A stretch of DNA of 64,000 nt from Streptomyces sp. WZ.A104 (GCF_002382885.1 NZ_NWVL01000023.1:1-64000); one strand, 5' to 3'; positions 48,865 through 58,636 are shown, counted from the stretch's first letter. Notes: generated by a model not told the origin, from the letters alone. Numbers and translations are program-made.

Positions 48865-49997
48865 GAAAAGGCTCTCCGGTTCGGTGGGGCGGTGTCGAGG
48901 GCGTACGCGTAGACATCCATCAGGCGTTCGCTGCTGCGCCTGATGTCGTAGTGGCCGACGGCCCGGGGCGGCGGCATCCGGTCGGCGCGGTCCTGTATCC
49001 GCTGCCGCAGCCGGGCCGTCAGCTCCTCGGGGCTCCCGGCGATCCGGGTGGCGCCCGGAGCGTGGGCGGCGGGCAGGTCGTCGATGGCCGGGCAGGCGTC
49101 GTGCAGCACCGGAAGACCGGCCGCGAGCGCCTCCACGGCGGCCAGCCCGAACGACTCCTCGCGGGAGGTGGAGACGAAGACGTCGAGCGCGCTCAGCAGC
49201 GCCGGAACGCCGGGCACCGGACCGCCGCCCTCCTCGTCGCACTCCCCGAGGAACCGGATCCGGTCCGCCGCTCCGAGCCGGACCGCCAGCGCCCGCAGCA
49301 CCCCGGCTTCCGGACCGTCCCCGGCCAGCAGCAGACGGGCCTCGGGCAGGGCGGCGACCGCCCGCAGCAGTACGTCGAAGCGCTTGCCGGGCACCAGTCG
49401 GCCGACGCCACCGACCACGAACGCCTCGCCCGGGAGATCCAGCGCCGCCCGCACCGCCGCCCGCCGCCCTGCGTCGAAGCGGAACCGGTCCGCGTCGATG
49501 CCGTTGGGCACCAGCCGGATACGGTCGGCGGGCACCCCCCAGTCCCGCAGCCGACCGGCCACGGTGGAGGAGACGGCGACGGTGGCCGCGCCGAGGCGTT
49601 CGGTGGCCAGGTAGAGGGAGCGGATGGACCGGGTGAGCGGGCGGCCCTCGATCTCGGCGCGCCCCAGGGAGTGTTCGGTCGCCACCGTCGCCCGGGTCCC
49701 CGCGAGCCGGGCCGCGATCCGCCCGTACACACAGGCCCGGTACAGGTGCGTGTGGACCAGGTCGTAGCGGCCCTCCCGGATCAGCCGGGTGAGCCGGCCG
49801 ACCGCCGAGAGATCCCGGTTGCCGCGCATCCCCAGATGGGTCACCCGGATGCCGTCGGACCGCAGCCCGTCCGCGACCGCGCCCGGGTTGGTGAGCGTGA
49901 CGACGTCGCACTCCACCGGCAGATGACGCAGCAGCAGCCGCAGCTGCTGCTCGGCGCCGCCGACCCCGAGCCCGGTGATGATGTGCAGCGCCCTCAC
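48861..49997 (-). CDS. GT4-type glycosyltransferase
   Basis: The GTG at 49997 overlaps the deacetylase stop (GTGA) and gives 378 residues. ALHIITGLGVGGAEQQLRLLL is the GT4 N-terminal acceptor region. GRLVPGKRFDVLLRAVA and VSTSREESFGLAAVEALAAG hold the E-x7-E nucleotide-sugar motif. It transfers a sugar with retention of configuration, on the cytoplasmic face, to the growing lipid-linked unit. The sugar is unknown. Confidence 0.9.
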   Translation of the reverse strand: MRALHIITGLGVGGAEQQLRLLLRHLPVECDVVTLTNPGAVADGLRSDGIRVTHLGMRGNRDLSAVGRLTRLIREGRYDLVHTHLYRACVYGRIAARLAGTRATVATEHSLGRAEIEGRPLTRSIRSLYLATERLGAATVAVSSTVAGRLRDWGVPADRIRLVPNGIDADRFRFDAGRRAAVRAALDLPGEAFVVGGVGRLVPGKRFDVLLRAVAALPEARLLLAGDGPEAGVLRALAVRLGAADRIRFLGECDEEGGGPVPGVPALLSALDVFVSTSREESFGLAAVEALAAGLPVLHDACPAIDDLPAAHAPGATRIAGSPEELTARLRQRIQDRADRMPPPRAVGHYDIRRSSERLMDVYAYALDTAPPNRRAFS

Positions 49998-50809
49998 CGT
50001 CGGCCGCCCGTCCGCTCGGGCGCGGCGGCCCGGGACCCCGTACCGGGCACCGCCCCGTGCCGCAGCCCGTGCCGCAGGTCCTTCGCCCACAGCCGTACGC
50101 CCCGGTCCGCCTGGCTGATGTGGGTACGGGGCAGGGCGAACCGGCTCAGCAGCGGGCCGGGCGCCAGCGCGCACGCGTAGCCGTAACCCGCCGAGCGGGC
50201 GGCGGCCGTGACCCGCCGGTCGAGGATGCCGTACGGGTAGCAGAACCCCTCCGGGAGCGTGCCGGTGAGATCCCCGATCAGTGCCCGGCTGTCGCGCGTC
50301 TCGCGGCCCAGCTCCTGGTCCGTCAGCGTGGTGAGATCCTGGTGGTAGAGACCGTGCGAGCCGACCTCCATGCCTGCGGCGGCGACCCGCCGGACGTCCT
50401 CGTGGGTGAGCAGCGGCTTGCGCGGGCCCAGCGGGTCCCACTCGTTCACCCCGCCCGGCCGGCCCGGCAGGACGAAGACCGTCGCCCGGCAGCCGTGCCT
50501 GCGCAGCACCGGCAGCGCCTCGCCGAGGAAATCCGCGTATCCGTCGTCGAAGGTCAGCCCGACCAGCCCGCGCCGCACCGCCGCCTCCGCGCGCAGCAGC
50601 TCCGCCACCCCCACCCCGGTCAGTCCTCTGCTGCGCAGCCAGGACAGCTGCTCGTCCAGGCGCCGGGGGGAGACGGTGATGCCGTACGGGTCGTCACTCG
50701 GGTCCGTCACCGAGTGGTACGTGAGGATCCACGGCTGACGGCGGGTGTGCGGGCGGAGCCGGGACGAGGGAGCGTCGGCGCAACGCGCCGAGCGGTCAGC
50801 GGCCATCAA
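49994..50809 (-). CDS. polysaccharide deacetylase (NodB/CE4 family)
   Basis: The 271-residue protein has the CE4 motifs: WILTYHSV, the catalytic aspartates in LVGLTFDDGYADF, the zinc histidines in GSHGLYHQDLTTL (H-x-x-x-H) and FCYPYGILDRRV. No clear signal peptide is present, so it may act at the inner face of the membrane. It would remove acetyl groups from amino sugars of the polymer. The ATG lies inside the end of the MurJ-like gene (14-bp overlap). Confidence 0.9.
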   Translation of the reverse strand: MMAADRSARCADAPSSRLRPHTRRQPWILTYHSVTDPSDDPYGITVSPRRLDEQLSWLRSRGLTGVGVAELLRAEAAVRRGLVGLTFDDGYADFLGEALPVLRRHGCRATVFVLPGRPGGVNEWDPLGPRKPLLTHEDVRRVAAAGMEVGSHGLYHQDLTTLTDQELGRETRDSRALIGDLTGTLPEGFCYPYGILDRRVTAAARSAGYGYACALAPGPLLSRFALPRTHISQADRGVRLWAKDLRHGLRHGAVPGTGSRAAAPERTGGRR

Positions 50810-52511
50810 GAAACCTCCGTCGGATGAGTGCCAGCAGGGAAGCGACGTCGGGCGAGCGCAGGGCGAGCCCGGTCAGGAAGAACACGGAGGGGACGAGGAG
50901 GCAGCCCGCGGCCAGGCTCAGCAGCGGATCGGGGACGAGCGGTGCGGCTGCCCAGCCCGCGGCCCCGGCCGCCAGCGCGGCCCCGGCCAGCCGGCCGAGC
51001 GAGAACGCCACGGCCCGCGTCCGGATCGGCACCACGCGGGTGCCGAGCCCCATCAGCAGGAGCAGCGCCGTCGTGCTGATCCCGATCGCGTTGGCCGTCG
51101 CGATGCCGTCGACGCCGAAGCGGTACGTCAGGGCGTACCCGGCCCCCATGGTGACGATCAGCCCGGTGCCCATGGCGAACGCCGGGAACCAGGTGGGCCG
51201 CCCGGACGAGAAGAACGGCCGGCTCAGCGCGCCGACCAGGCAGTGGCCCAGCAGGCCCAGCGCGTACACCCGCATCACCTGGGCGGTGGTTTCGGTGTCG
51301 GAGACGTCGAACGCGCCACGCTGAAAAAGCACTTCGATGATCTGGGGGGCGTAGCCGAGCACCACGGCCGTGCCGAGCAGCACCACCATCCCGGCCAGCG
51401 CGAGATCCCGCTCGACCCGCAGCCGGGCCTTCTCCCGGTTCCCGGCCGCCATGGCCTGCGCGACGACCGGGAAGGTCACCGTGCAGATCATCAGCGACAG
51501 CACCATCGGCATCTGCGCGACCTTCTGCGCGTAGTTCAGATGTGAGATCGCCCCGGCGGGCAGGGTGGAGGCCAGGAACCGTTCGACCAGCACCTGGGAC
51601 TGACGGCTCACCACGAACAGCACCACCGGTGCCAGCACCGCGAAGCCCAGCAGGGGAGCGGTGGGCGCGGCGCGCCGTCTGCGTCGGCGGAACCGTGGCA
51701 GCCGAGGTCGGGCCAGGGGCACCAGCCTCAGGAACATGGGAAGTTGGGTCAGGATCATCAGCGCGCTGCCCACCGCGACACCCGCCGCGGCCGCCCGCAC
51801 CCCCCACACCGCGTGCAGGGCCAACGTCATGCCGATGATGCCGATGTTGTACGCGACGTAGACCCCGGCGGGCGGCAGGAAGCTGCGGTGCGCGCGCAGG
51901 GCGGCGCTGAAGTAGCCGGTGATCCCGAACGTGAGCACCGTGACCGCGGTCAGCCGGGTGCAGTCGACCGCGAGCCGGGGGTCGGCGAGCCCAGGGGCCA
52001 GGACGCCCACGACCCACGGCGCGCCCGCGATGAGCAGGGCCGCGCCGCCGGAGAGCAGGAGGAAGAGCCGGGGGAGCGTGGCCGCCACCAGATCCCGTAC
52101 GGGGTCGGACTCCCCCTTGCCCTCGTCCGCCGCCCGCCGGGTCAGGGCCAGGCTGAACGCGGGGACGAGCAGGAGCGCCATCCCGTCCTCGATCAGCAGC
52201 GTCGCCGCCATCTCGGGCACGGTCCAGGCGATCAGGAACGCGTCGCTGGCGTCGCTCGCGCCGAAGTACCGGGCGATGGCCTGGTCCCGCACCAGACCGA
52301 GGACCGCCCCCAGCACGGTGAGTACCGCCGTCGCCGCCGCCGCACGGGCGAGGAAGGACCCGAGCCGGGGCGCCTCACCGCCCGTCGGCTCCGCCTCCGT
52401 GCCGGGCGCGAGGGGCCCTTCGGGGCCGGACCCGGGTGCCGGGAGCAGGGTCGGGGCGGCCGCGCCCGCCGTGCGCGGCTCGGCCTCCGTGCCCGTACCG
52501 GACTCGCTCAT
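50796..52511 (-). CDS. MurJ-like (MVF/MviN) lipid-linked oligosaccharide flippase
   Basis: The 571-residue protein has about 14 membrane helices after a 55-residue Pro/Glu-rich cytoplasmic start. GAVLGLVRDQAIARYFGASDASDAFLIA is the conserved TM1-loop of the MurJ/MviN family, and LFQRGAFDVSDTETTAQ matches the middle signature. In this setting it should flip the polysaccharide repeat unit across the membrane (Wzx function) rather than lipid II. It overlaps the polymerase gene by 4 bases. Confidence 0.9.
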   Translation of the reverse strand: MSESGTGTEAEPRTAGAAAPTLLPAPGSGPEGPLAPGTEAEPTGGEAPRLGSFLARAAAATAVLTVLGAVLGLVRDQAIARYFGASDASDAFLIAWTVPEMAATLLIEDGMALLLVPAFSLALTRRAADEGKGESDPVRDLVAATLPRLFLLLSGGAALLIAGAPWVVGVLAPGLADPRLAVDCTRLTAVTVLTFGITGYFSAALRAHRSFLPPAGVYVAYNIGIIGMTLALHAVWGVRAAAAGVAVGSALMILTQLPMFLRLVPLARPRLPRFRRRRRRAAPTAPLLGFAVLAPVVLFVVSRQSQVLVERFLASTLPAGAISHLNYAQKVAQMPMVLSLMICTVTFPVVAQAMAAGNREKARLRVERDLALAGMVVLLGTAVVLGYAPQIIEVLFQRGAFDVSDTETTAQVMRVYALGLLGHCLVGALSRPFFSSGRPTWFPAFAMGTGLIVTMGAGYALTYRFGVDGIATANAIGISTTALLLLMGLGTRVVPIRTRAVAFSLGRLAGAALAAGAAGWAAAPLVPDPLLSLAAGCLLVPSVFFLTGLALRSPDVASLLALIRRRFLDGR

Positions 52512-53887
52512 GCGGTGCTCACCCGGTCCCGGTCCGGCTCGCCCAGCGCCCACCAGGCGGCGAGACCCAGCACCACACCGCTCAGTACGGTGGTGGGCCC
52601 GCCGATGTCCGCGTACAGGAAGTTGACGCTCTGCCAGGTCATCAGGGCGACCGCCGCCAGACCGCAGTCCAGCGCCGCGTGCCCGCGCGACCGGGCCTGT
52701 GCCAGTCTGCGTACGGCTCCGACCAGGATCGCCGCCCAGCTGCCGAGGACGGCGGTCAGACCGATGAGGCCCTGTTCGCAGAGGATGAGGAGGTACATGT
52801 TGTGCGGCGACAGGAGTGCCTGCCTGCGGAACTCCTGGCCCGCCCCGGCCGTGTCGCTGCCCGAGGAGAGCCCGATCGAGGCGTGTGCGTCGCGGTGGTC
52901 GGCGAAGCCCTTGAGACCCACCCCGGTGGCGGGCTGCTCGCGCCACATCGAGCCCGCCGCGCTCCACATGGCGTACCGGTCGCTGACCGACCGGTCCGGG
53001 GCCCGGGTCACCTGAGTAACGCTCGCGGCCCGCTCCGCGATCATCTCCGAGCCGATGCCGAGACCGCCGACCAACACCACCCCGGCCGCGCCCAGCACGG
53101 CCAGCGACGTCAGCGCCTGGCGCCGTCCGGTCAGCGCCAGGGCGGCCAGGACCGCGACGGCCGTGGCGATCCACACGCCCCGGCTGAAGGAGAGCGTCAG
53201 GGGCACGATCAGCGCGACGGCCACGACGGCGGCGCACGGCCGCAGCCAGGCCGGGGCGGAGCCCGGGGGGCGCAGCGCGCAGGCCGCCGCGGCGAGCAGC
53301 CCGTAGGCGACCACCGTGGCCATGCCCATGATGTCGCTGGGCCCGAAGGTGCCGACCGCCCGGATCTCCTCACCCATGTAGGAGGCGCCGGTCCCGGTGA
53401 CGTACTGATGGACGCCCGTGACGCCCTGGACCACCGCCAGCACCACCAGCGAACCGGCGACGATCCGGAACCCGAGGGCGTCCTTGAGCAGGAGGAACAC
53501 GGCGACGGGCACCAGGACGAAGACCTGGAGATAGCGGACGAGGCCCGGCAGGGCCGCCGCCGGGTCCGCCGCCGTGACGGTGGCCACCGCGAAGCCCACG
53601 GCGGGCAGGCCCAGGACGAGCGCGGCCGCCGCGCCGAGCGGGCGCTGACGCAGGTACAGCAGCCGCCCCACACACACCAGCACCGCGATGCCGGACGCGA
53701 TGTCGGCGGGGCCGACCGCCGGTCCGCCGCCCCCGCCGAAGACCCCGTAGGGCAGGGCGGGCAGCAGGACCGTCGCGATCAGCGGCAGCAGCGGCCACCG
53801 GCTCCGCCACCCGCCCGGCGACGGACGGGGAGCGGTGCGGGGCCCGGCAGACGCTGCCGGGGCGGGCGGAGTCAGGGTGGCGGCCAT
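52508..53887 (-). CDS. O-antigen ligase / Wzy-type polymerase family membrane protein
   Basis: The 459-residue protein has about 11 membrane segments and the Wzy_C-type large loop before the last helices (about 320-390, with SDRYAMWSAAGSMWREQPA, GVGLKGFADH and LSPHNMYLLILCEQGLIGL). The family either joins glycan to lipid or polymerises repeat units; here polymerisation is expected. It lies 2 bp after the sugar transferase gene. Confidence 0.87.
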   Translation of the reverse strand: MAATLTPPAPAASAGPRTAPRPSPGGWRSRWPLLPLIATVLLPALPYGVFGGGGGPAVGPADIASGIAVLVCVGRLLYLRQRPLGAAAALVLGLPAVGFAVATVTAADPAAALPGLVRYLQVFVLVPVAVFLLLKDALGFRIVAGSLVVLAVVQGVTGVHQYVTGTGASYMGEEIRAVGTFGPSDIMGMATVVAYGLLAAAACALRPPGSAPAWLRPCAAVVAVALIVPLTLSFSRGVWIATAVAVLAALALTGRRQALTSLAVLGAAGVVLVGGLGIGSEMIAERAASVTQVTRAPDRSVSDRYAMWSAAGSMWREQPATGVGLKGFADHRDAHASIGLSSGSDTAGAGQEFRRQALLSPHNMYLLILCEQGLIGLTAVLGSWAAILVGAVRRLAQARSRGHAALDCGLAAVALMTWQSVNFLYADIGGPTTVLSGVVLGLAAWWALGEPDRDRVSTA

Positions 53888-53889
53888 CG

Positions 53890-55365
53890 TCAGCTGCCTC
53901 CGAGCCGGAAGACGGAACCCGCGGTCCGGGCCAGCACACACGCGTCCTGCCACAGCGACCAGGTCTCGATGTAGCGGTTGTCGAAGCGGGCCCGCTCCTC
54001 GATCGAGGTGTCCCCGCGCAACCCGTTCACCTGGGCCAGCCCCGTGATGCCGACGGGCATCCGGTGACGCGCCTGGTACCCCGGATGGGCGCGGCTGAAC
54101 TGTGCGACGAAGAAGGGGCGTTCGGGGCGCGGACCGACCATGCTCATATCGCCGCGCAGGACGTTCCACAGCTGCGGCAGCTCATCCAGCGAGGTACGGC
54201 GCAGCACCCGGCCGACGCGGCTCATCCGCCCGTCGGACGCCACGTTCCACCGGGTCGCCGACTCCTGGGCGTCCGCGGGCCGCAGCGTACGGAACTTCAG
54301 CAGGACGAACGGGCGCCCGTGCCGGCCGATGCGCTCCTGCCGGAAGATCACGCCCGGCCCGTCCGAGAGCCGCACCGCCAGGGCACAGGCCGCCATCACC
54401 GGGGCCGCGAGCAGCAGACCGAACGCGGCCAGGACGGCGTCCGTCGCCCGCTTCACCCCGTGGCCCAGCGGACGGCGCGACCCGTCGTCCAGGAGCCGCA
54501 CCCCGAAGCCCCACAGATGGTCGGGGCGGGCGGTCCCCCGCGCGGGCACGGTCCCCGCGCCGGGGTCGGTGACCAGCCACACCCGGCAGCCGTGCCCGGT
54601 GAGCAGGGCGAAGAGAGCGGCGCCGTCCGGGGTGGCCTCGGGCGGGGCGGTGAACACCGCGTGCCGCACACTGTTCTGCACCACGGCCCGCCCCACCTCC
54701 TGCGGGGTGCCCAGGACCGGCAGCGGCAGGGCACCGGAGTCCGCCGGAAGCTCCTCGTCCCCGCCGCCGACCAGACCGACCGGGCGCAGCCCGTACCCCG
54801 GGTGCTGGTACAGGGCCGACGTCACCTGACGGGCCAGGGGGCCGCTCCCCACGACCAGCGTGGACCGGGGACGCCGGGCGGCCGCCCGCTGCCGCGCCCG
54901 GTGGACCAACGCACGTCCCGCACAGGTCAGCGCGGTCTGCGCCCCGGCCCCGTACGCGAGCACCGCCCACCCGATCGCGTGCTGCGGGGCCAAGACGTCC
55001 AGCACCTCCATCGTCACGTACCACTGGAGCAGGGCGAGGCCGAGGAGCGCGGGCAGTTCGGACAGCACCGAGGGGGACAGGCACCTGCGGTACAGCCCGC
55101 GACGGGCGAAGAACAACACCTGCGCCAGCGCCTGGACGGCCACCACCGCCCAGGGCCACGACGCCGGGACGACCAGCGCGAACGTCACGACGGGCGCGAG
55201 GGCGTCGACGCACAGGAGCTGTACGACCCGGCCGCGGCGGACGCCACGGCGCTCGCCGCGCCGCGCCCGGATCCTTCCGTCGCTTCTTCGCGGCGGATGA
55301 ACTGTGTGAGCCTGCACGGCTGTCGCCTGTGCGGTGCCGGGAACCGGTGCACTCTCCATCGTCAT
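53890..55365 (-). CDS. exopolysaccharide polyprenyl-phosphate glycosyl-1-phosphate transferase
   Basis: The start at 55365 (MTMESAPVPGTAQ) gives 491 residues. N-terminal membrane helices and a CoA-binding-like domain (STLVVGSGPLARQVTSALY) precede the bacterial sugar transferase domain (about 305-491). That domain has IFRQERIGRHGRPF, LLKFRTLRP, RRTSLDELPQLWNVLRGDMS and MVGPRPERP. It starts repeat-unit synthesis by moving a sugar-1-phosphate to undecaprenyl phosphate. A glycosyltransferase gene precedes it with a 4-base overlap. Confidence 0.92.
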   Translation of the reverse strand: MTMESAPVPGTAQATAVQAHTVHPPRRSDGRIRARRGERRGVRRGRVVQLLCVDALAPVVTFALVVPASWPWAVVAVQALAQVLFFARRGLYRRCLSPSVLSELPALLGLALLQWYVTMEVLDVLAPQHAIGWAVLAYGAGAQTALTCAGRALVHRARQRAAARRPRSTLVVGSGPLARQVTSALYQHPGYGLRPVGLVGGGDEELPADSGALPLPVLGTPQEVGRAVVQNSVRHAVFTAPPEATPDGAALFALLTGHGCRVWLVTDPGAGTVPARGTARPDHLWGFGVRLLDDGSRRPLGHGVKRATDAVLAAFGLLLAAPVMAACALAVRLSDGPGVIFRQERIGRHGRPFVLLKFRTLRPADAQESATRWNVASDGRMSRVGRVLRRTSLDELPQLWNVLRGDMSMVGPRPERPFFVAQFSRAHPGYQARHRMPVGITGLAQVNGLRGDTSIEERARFDNRYIETWSLWQDACVLARTAGSVFRLGGS

Positions 55366-56528
55366 CGCTCGGTGCGCTTCCTCGTGGTGGGTCCGGACAT
55401 GCCGACAAGTTCCTGGTAGAGACCGGCAACAGCCCCCGCGGTGCGTCGTACGTCGAAGGCCGCCCGGGTATGGCTCAGCGCCCCGCGGGACACCGCCTCG
55501 CGCAGCTCCGGGTCGGTGAGCAGCGAGGTCAGCGCCGAGGCGAGCGCCGCGGGGTCCTCCGGCGGCACGAGACAGTGCTCCTCGTGACCCGGCGGCAGGC
55601 TCTCCCGCGCCCCGTTCACATCGGTCAGCACCACGGCGCGGCCGCAGGCCATGGCCTCCAGGGGAGCCAGCGCCATGCCTTCCCAGCGTGAGGGCAGCAC
55701 AAGGACGTCCGCCGCGTGGATCCACGGCCGTACGTCCTCGCTGGCTCCGGTGAACAGCACACCGGGCGGCGCCGATCGCTCCAGCTCCTCCCGGTCGGGC
55801 CCGTCGCCCACCAGCACCAGCCGTGCCCCGGCCACCCGCAGCCGCCGCCAGGCCCCGAGCAGGACGTCCTGCCCCTTCTGCCGGGTGAGTCGGCCGACGC
55901 AGACGACGAGCGGGGCGTCCGGGGCGATCCCCTTCAGCAGGGGCAGGGAGGCGCGGGCCGCCGTGCGGTCGGACTCGCCGCCCGGGCGGAAGCGGTCGAG
56001 GTCGATGCCGTTGTGGATCACCGACCAGCGGGCCGCGATGCCCGCCTCCTGGCCGGTGCGGCGCTCGGACTCGCTGACACAGAGGATGTGATCGGCCCAG
56101 CGGGCCCCGAACCGCTCCCAGCCGAGGGCGAGTCCGGCGGTGCGGCCGCCGACCGCCTCGAACGACCAGGCGTGTGGCTGGAACACCGTGGGTACCCGGC
56201 CGCGTACGGCGATCCGCCCCGCGAGACCGGCCTTGGCGCTGTGCGCGTGCACCACGTGCGGGCGGCTGACGCGGATGATCCGCCGCGCGGCCGCGACCTC
56301 ACCGGCCAGCCGGGGCCCCGGCGCCCGGGTGGCCGCCCAGCCGTGCACCTCCGCACCGGCCGCCGCCGCCCCGACGGCCAGCGGACTCCCCGGCGGACAG
56401 GCCACCACGGGACGCAGCCCGGACCCGGCCTGGGCCCGCACGAGATCGGTGACGACCCTGGCCACTCCACCGTCGACGGGCTGAACCAAATGAAGGACCG
56501 TCAATTGTCTTTCTTCAGTACGACACAT
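55362..56528 (-). CDS. GT4-type glycosyltransferase, first gene of the exopolysaccharide operon
   Basis: From the ATG at 56528 the protein has 388 residues; a TTG at 56504, just before VLHLVQPVDGGVARVV, is an equally good start. The N-terminal G-G-V motif, GRLTRQKGQDVLLGAW and LPSRWEGMALAPLEAMACGR (E-x7-E) are typical of retaining GT4 enzymes. It adds a sugar to the lipid-linked unit. The upstream 344 bp (56529-56872) hold no gene and must contain the operon promoter. Confidence 0.88.
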   Translation of the reverse strand: MCRTEERQLTVLHLVQPVDGGVARVVTDLVRAQAGSGLRPVVACPPGSPLAVGAAAAGAEVHGWAATRAPGPRLAGEVAAARRIIRVSRPHVVHAHSAKAGLAGRIAVRGRVPTVFQPHAWSFEAVGGRTAGLALGWERFGARWADHILCVSESERRTGQEAGIAARWSVIHNGIDLDRFRPGGESDRTAARASLPLLKGIAPDAPLVVCVGRLTRQKGQDVLLGAWRRLRVAGARLVLVGDGPDREELERSAPPGVLFTGASEDVRPWIHAADVLVLPSRWEGMALAPLEAMACGRAVVLTDVNGARESLPPGHEEHCLVPPEDPAALASALTSLLTDPELREAVSRGALSHTRAAFDVRRTAGAVAGLYQELVGMSGPTTRKRTER

Positions 56529-56872
56529 CTGCAGCACGCACGGCTCTCTTCGTTCAATCCGGTGAGTAAAGCCGAAGTGCACTTTGGCAGAGATGTGGCG
56601 AAATGGTGCGCGTGACTCGCTCATACGACCACATGGGGAGTACCCGGACGGCAGGACCGTCCGGGTGGTCGCGCGACGGAATCCCGCAGGGGCGCGAAAG
56701 CTTTGCCGTCAGGCGGCGAAAGGGCTTACGGAGTGCGGCCGCACGGAATTGAGAGGGCTTCGCGCGCGGATTAGCGGGCGGTCTCTCCTCCCCTTTCCGG
56801 CGTGCCGCACTCCGCCGTTCGCCGCACCGGATGGCGGCACCATCTAGGTGGGGCGATTACGCCGTTCTCGTG
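56529..56872. other. intergenic region upstream of the exopolysaccharide operon
   Basis: No credible gene is present. It lies between the operon start and the end of the cysteine hydrolase gene on the same strand. I see no clear terminator or operator beyond short GC palindromes. Confidence 0.45.
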
Positions 56873-57451
56873 TTACGCCGTTCCCGTGTTCGTGAATATG
56901 ACGTCCTCGGCACGGGCGACGATCTCCACCTCGTCGCCGAGCGCCCACTCCGCGACCCGCGACGCCATCGCCGCCGGGACCGGCTCACTGATGCCCGGCG
57001 CGGCAGGAATGTCGTACGTGGCATGGGCGTCGTGCGGCAGGACGACCCGGAAGTCCAGCTCCAGGGCACGGCGTGCGGTGGCCAGCACGCACATCTCCGA
57101 CAGCATCCCGCAGACGGCGACCGCCCGGACCCCCGCCGCGGTCAGCTCGTCCTCCAGCGAGGTCCCCTCGAAGCCGTCGTCCTCCTCCTTGCGGATCACG
57201 CTCTCGGCAGGGCCCGGGCGGACCGGAAGGTGCAGCTCCCACCCCGGGGTGTGCGGCTCGTCCGGCGCCCCGGCCGGTCCGTCGTTCTGGAGGTGCACCA
57301 CGAGCGCCCCGGCCTCCCGGGCCCCGGCGACCAGATCCGTCACCCGGTCCAGCAGCCGGGGCGCGTCGGGCACGGCGTTCTTCCCGGTGACGAACGCCGA
57401 CTGGACGTCGATGACGAGCAGCGCCTGCACGGGAGCGGGGAGAGCGGTCAT
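56873..57451 (-). CDS. isochorismatase-like cysteine hydrolase
   Basis: The start at 57451 (MTALPAPVQALL) gives 192 residues; a GTG at 57514 would add 21. The triad of the family is visible: aspartate in LLVIDVQSAF, lysine in ESVIRKEEDDGFEGTSL and cysteine in VCGMLSEMCVLATARRAL. Members hydrolyse amides or ethers such as nicotinamide, N-carbamoyl compounds or isochorismate. The substrate cannot be assigned, and no partner gene is adjacent. Confidence 0.85.
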   Translation of the reverse strand: MTALPAPVQALLVIDVQSAFVTGKNAVPDAPRLLDRVTDLVAGAREAGALVVHLQNDGPAGAPDEPHTPGWELHLPVRPGPAESVIRKEEDDGFEGTSLEDELTAAGVRAVAVCGMLSEMCVLATARRALELDFRVVLPHDAHATYDIPAAPGISEPVPAAMASRVAEWALGDEVEIVARAEDVIFTNTGTA

Positions 57452-57586
57452 ATCGGGGGAGGGACTTCCGTCGGGGCGTACGCGGACGGACAGCCCCAAG
57501 GGCTGTCCGGACACGACCTGGCCCGCCCATCCTCCCAGGCGACGACCGGGGGCCGTCCACCGGTTTGCGCCGGTGGACGGCCCGGG

Positions 57587-58636
57587 TCAGCCGGTGCGGT
57601 CGAGGAGATACGGGATCAGCGTGAGCAGGTCTCCGCGCGCCTCCTCGGCGAGCTCCACCCGGTCCAGGCAGTCGTGGGCGGCGGTCAGGTGCTCCTGGGC
57701 CTCGGCCGCCGTGGCGCGGCGCCCCCCGGCGGCGTCGATCAGTTCGGCCGCCCGGCGGGCCGCCGGGCCGTCGAGGGGATCGGCGGAGGTGAGGAGGGCC
57801 TCCAGGCTCCGGGCCGCCGGGTGGTCGGCCGCGAGGGCCGCCAGAACCGGGTACGTCTTCTTGAGCCGCCGCAGATCGCTGTGCACCGGCTTGCCCGTGA
57901 CCTGCGGATCACCCCAGATACCGAGCAGGTCGTCCACCGCCTGGAACGCCACCCCCAGATGGCGCCCCGCCCGGTCCAGCGCCTCGGTCGTGCTCGGCGG
58001 GGCGCCCGCGAGCACTGCGCCCACGGCGGCCGCGCAGCCGAGGAGGGAACCCGTCTTGTGCGTGGCCATCGCCCGGTACTCCTGTGGCAGGACGGCGTCG
58101 GGACCGGTCCACGGCCGGGACTCGAACAACAGGTCCTGCGCCTGACCGTGCACCAGTTCGCCCAGAGTGCCCGCCAGTTGCCGCACCGCCGCCGGACCGC
58201 CGGGCCCGGGAGACTCCGCGAGCGTCGAGACGGCCAGCGCGAACAGGGCGTCCCCCGCGAGGACCGCCGGGCCGGTGCCGTACGCCTTCCACAGGGCCGG
58301 GCGGCGGCGGCGTGTCTCGTCGCCGTCCATGATGTCGTCGTGGATCAGGGAGAAGGTGTGGATCAGCTCGACGGCGACCGCGCCGGGCACCGCGTCCGCC
58401 CCGGAGCCCCCGGCGGCCTCCGCGCCGAGCACCGCGAGGGCCTGGCGCACGCCCTTGCCCTGCGAGCCGGACACCGGGTCACCGCCGACCCCGCTCCAGC
58501 CCAGCGAGAAGGCCGCCGTCTCCGCATGCCAGGGATGCAGTCGGCGCACCGACTCCACCAGCGCCGGGCGGACGAGCTCGCGGCACCGGTCCAGTACGCG
58601 TGGTGCGCTCGTCCGGCGGGTCGTGGAGGGCGTCAT
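57587..58636 (-). CDS. polyprenyl (geranylgeranyl-type) diphosphate synthase
   Basis: The 349-residue trans-prenyltransferase has first aspartate motif SLIHDDIMDGDETRRRRPA (D-D-x-x-D) and a second region FQAVDDLLGIWGDPQVTGKP. The second reads D-D-x-x-G-x-x-x-D rather than plain D-D-x-x-D, as in several actinobacterial secondary-metabolism synthases. KTGSLLGCAAAVGA is the K-T motif. Chain length cannot be fixed by eye; C15-C20 is likely. It overlaps the TPR gene by 4 bases. No terpene cyclase is in the window. Confidence 0.87.
   Translation of the reverse strand: MTPSTTRRTSAPRVLDRCRELVRPALVESVRRLHPWHAETAAFSLGWSGVGGDPVSGSQGKGVRQALAVLGAEAAGGSGADAVPGAVAVELIHTFSLIHDDIMDGDETRRRRPALWKAYGTGPAVLAGDALFALAVSTLAESPGPGGPAAVRQLAGTLGELVHGQAQDLLFESRPWTGPDAVLPQEYRAMATHKTGSLLGCAAAVGAVLAGAPPSTTEALDRAGRHLGVAFQAVDDLLGIWGDPQVTGKPVHSDLRRLKKTYPVLAALAADHPAARSLEALLTSADPLDGPAARRAAELIDAAGGRRATAAEAQEHLTAAHDCLDRVELAEEARGDLLTLIPYLLDRTG

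Noticed and set aside
57587..58636. Polyprenyl synthase considered as an encapsulin cargo or terpene cluster marker
   Set aside because: No encapsulin shell gene or terpene cyclase is found within the window. Only the TPR partner is linked.
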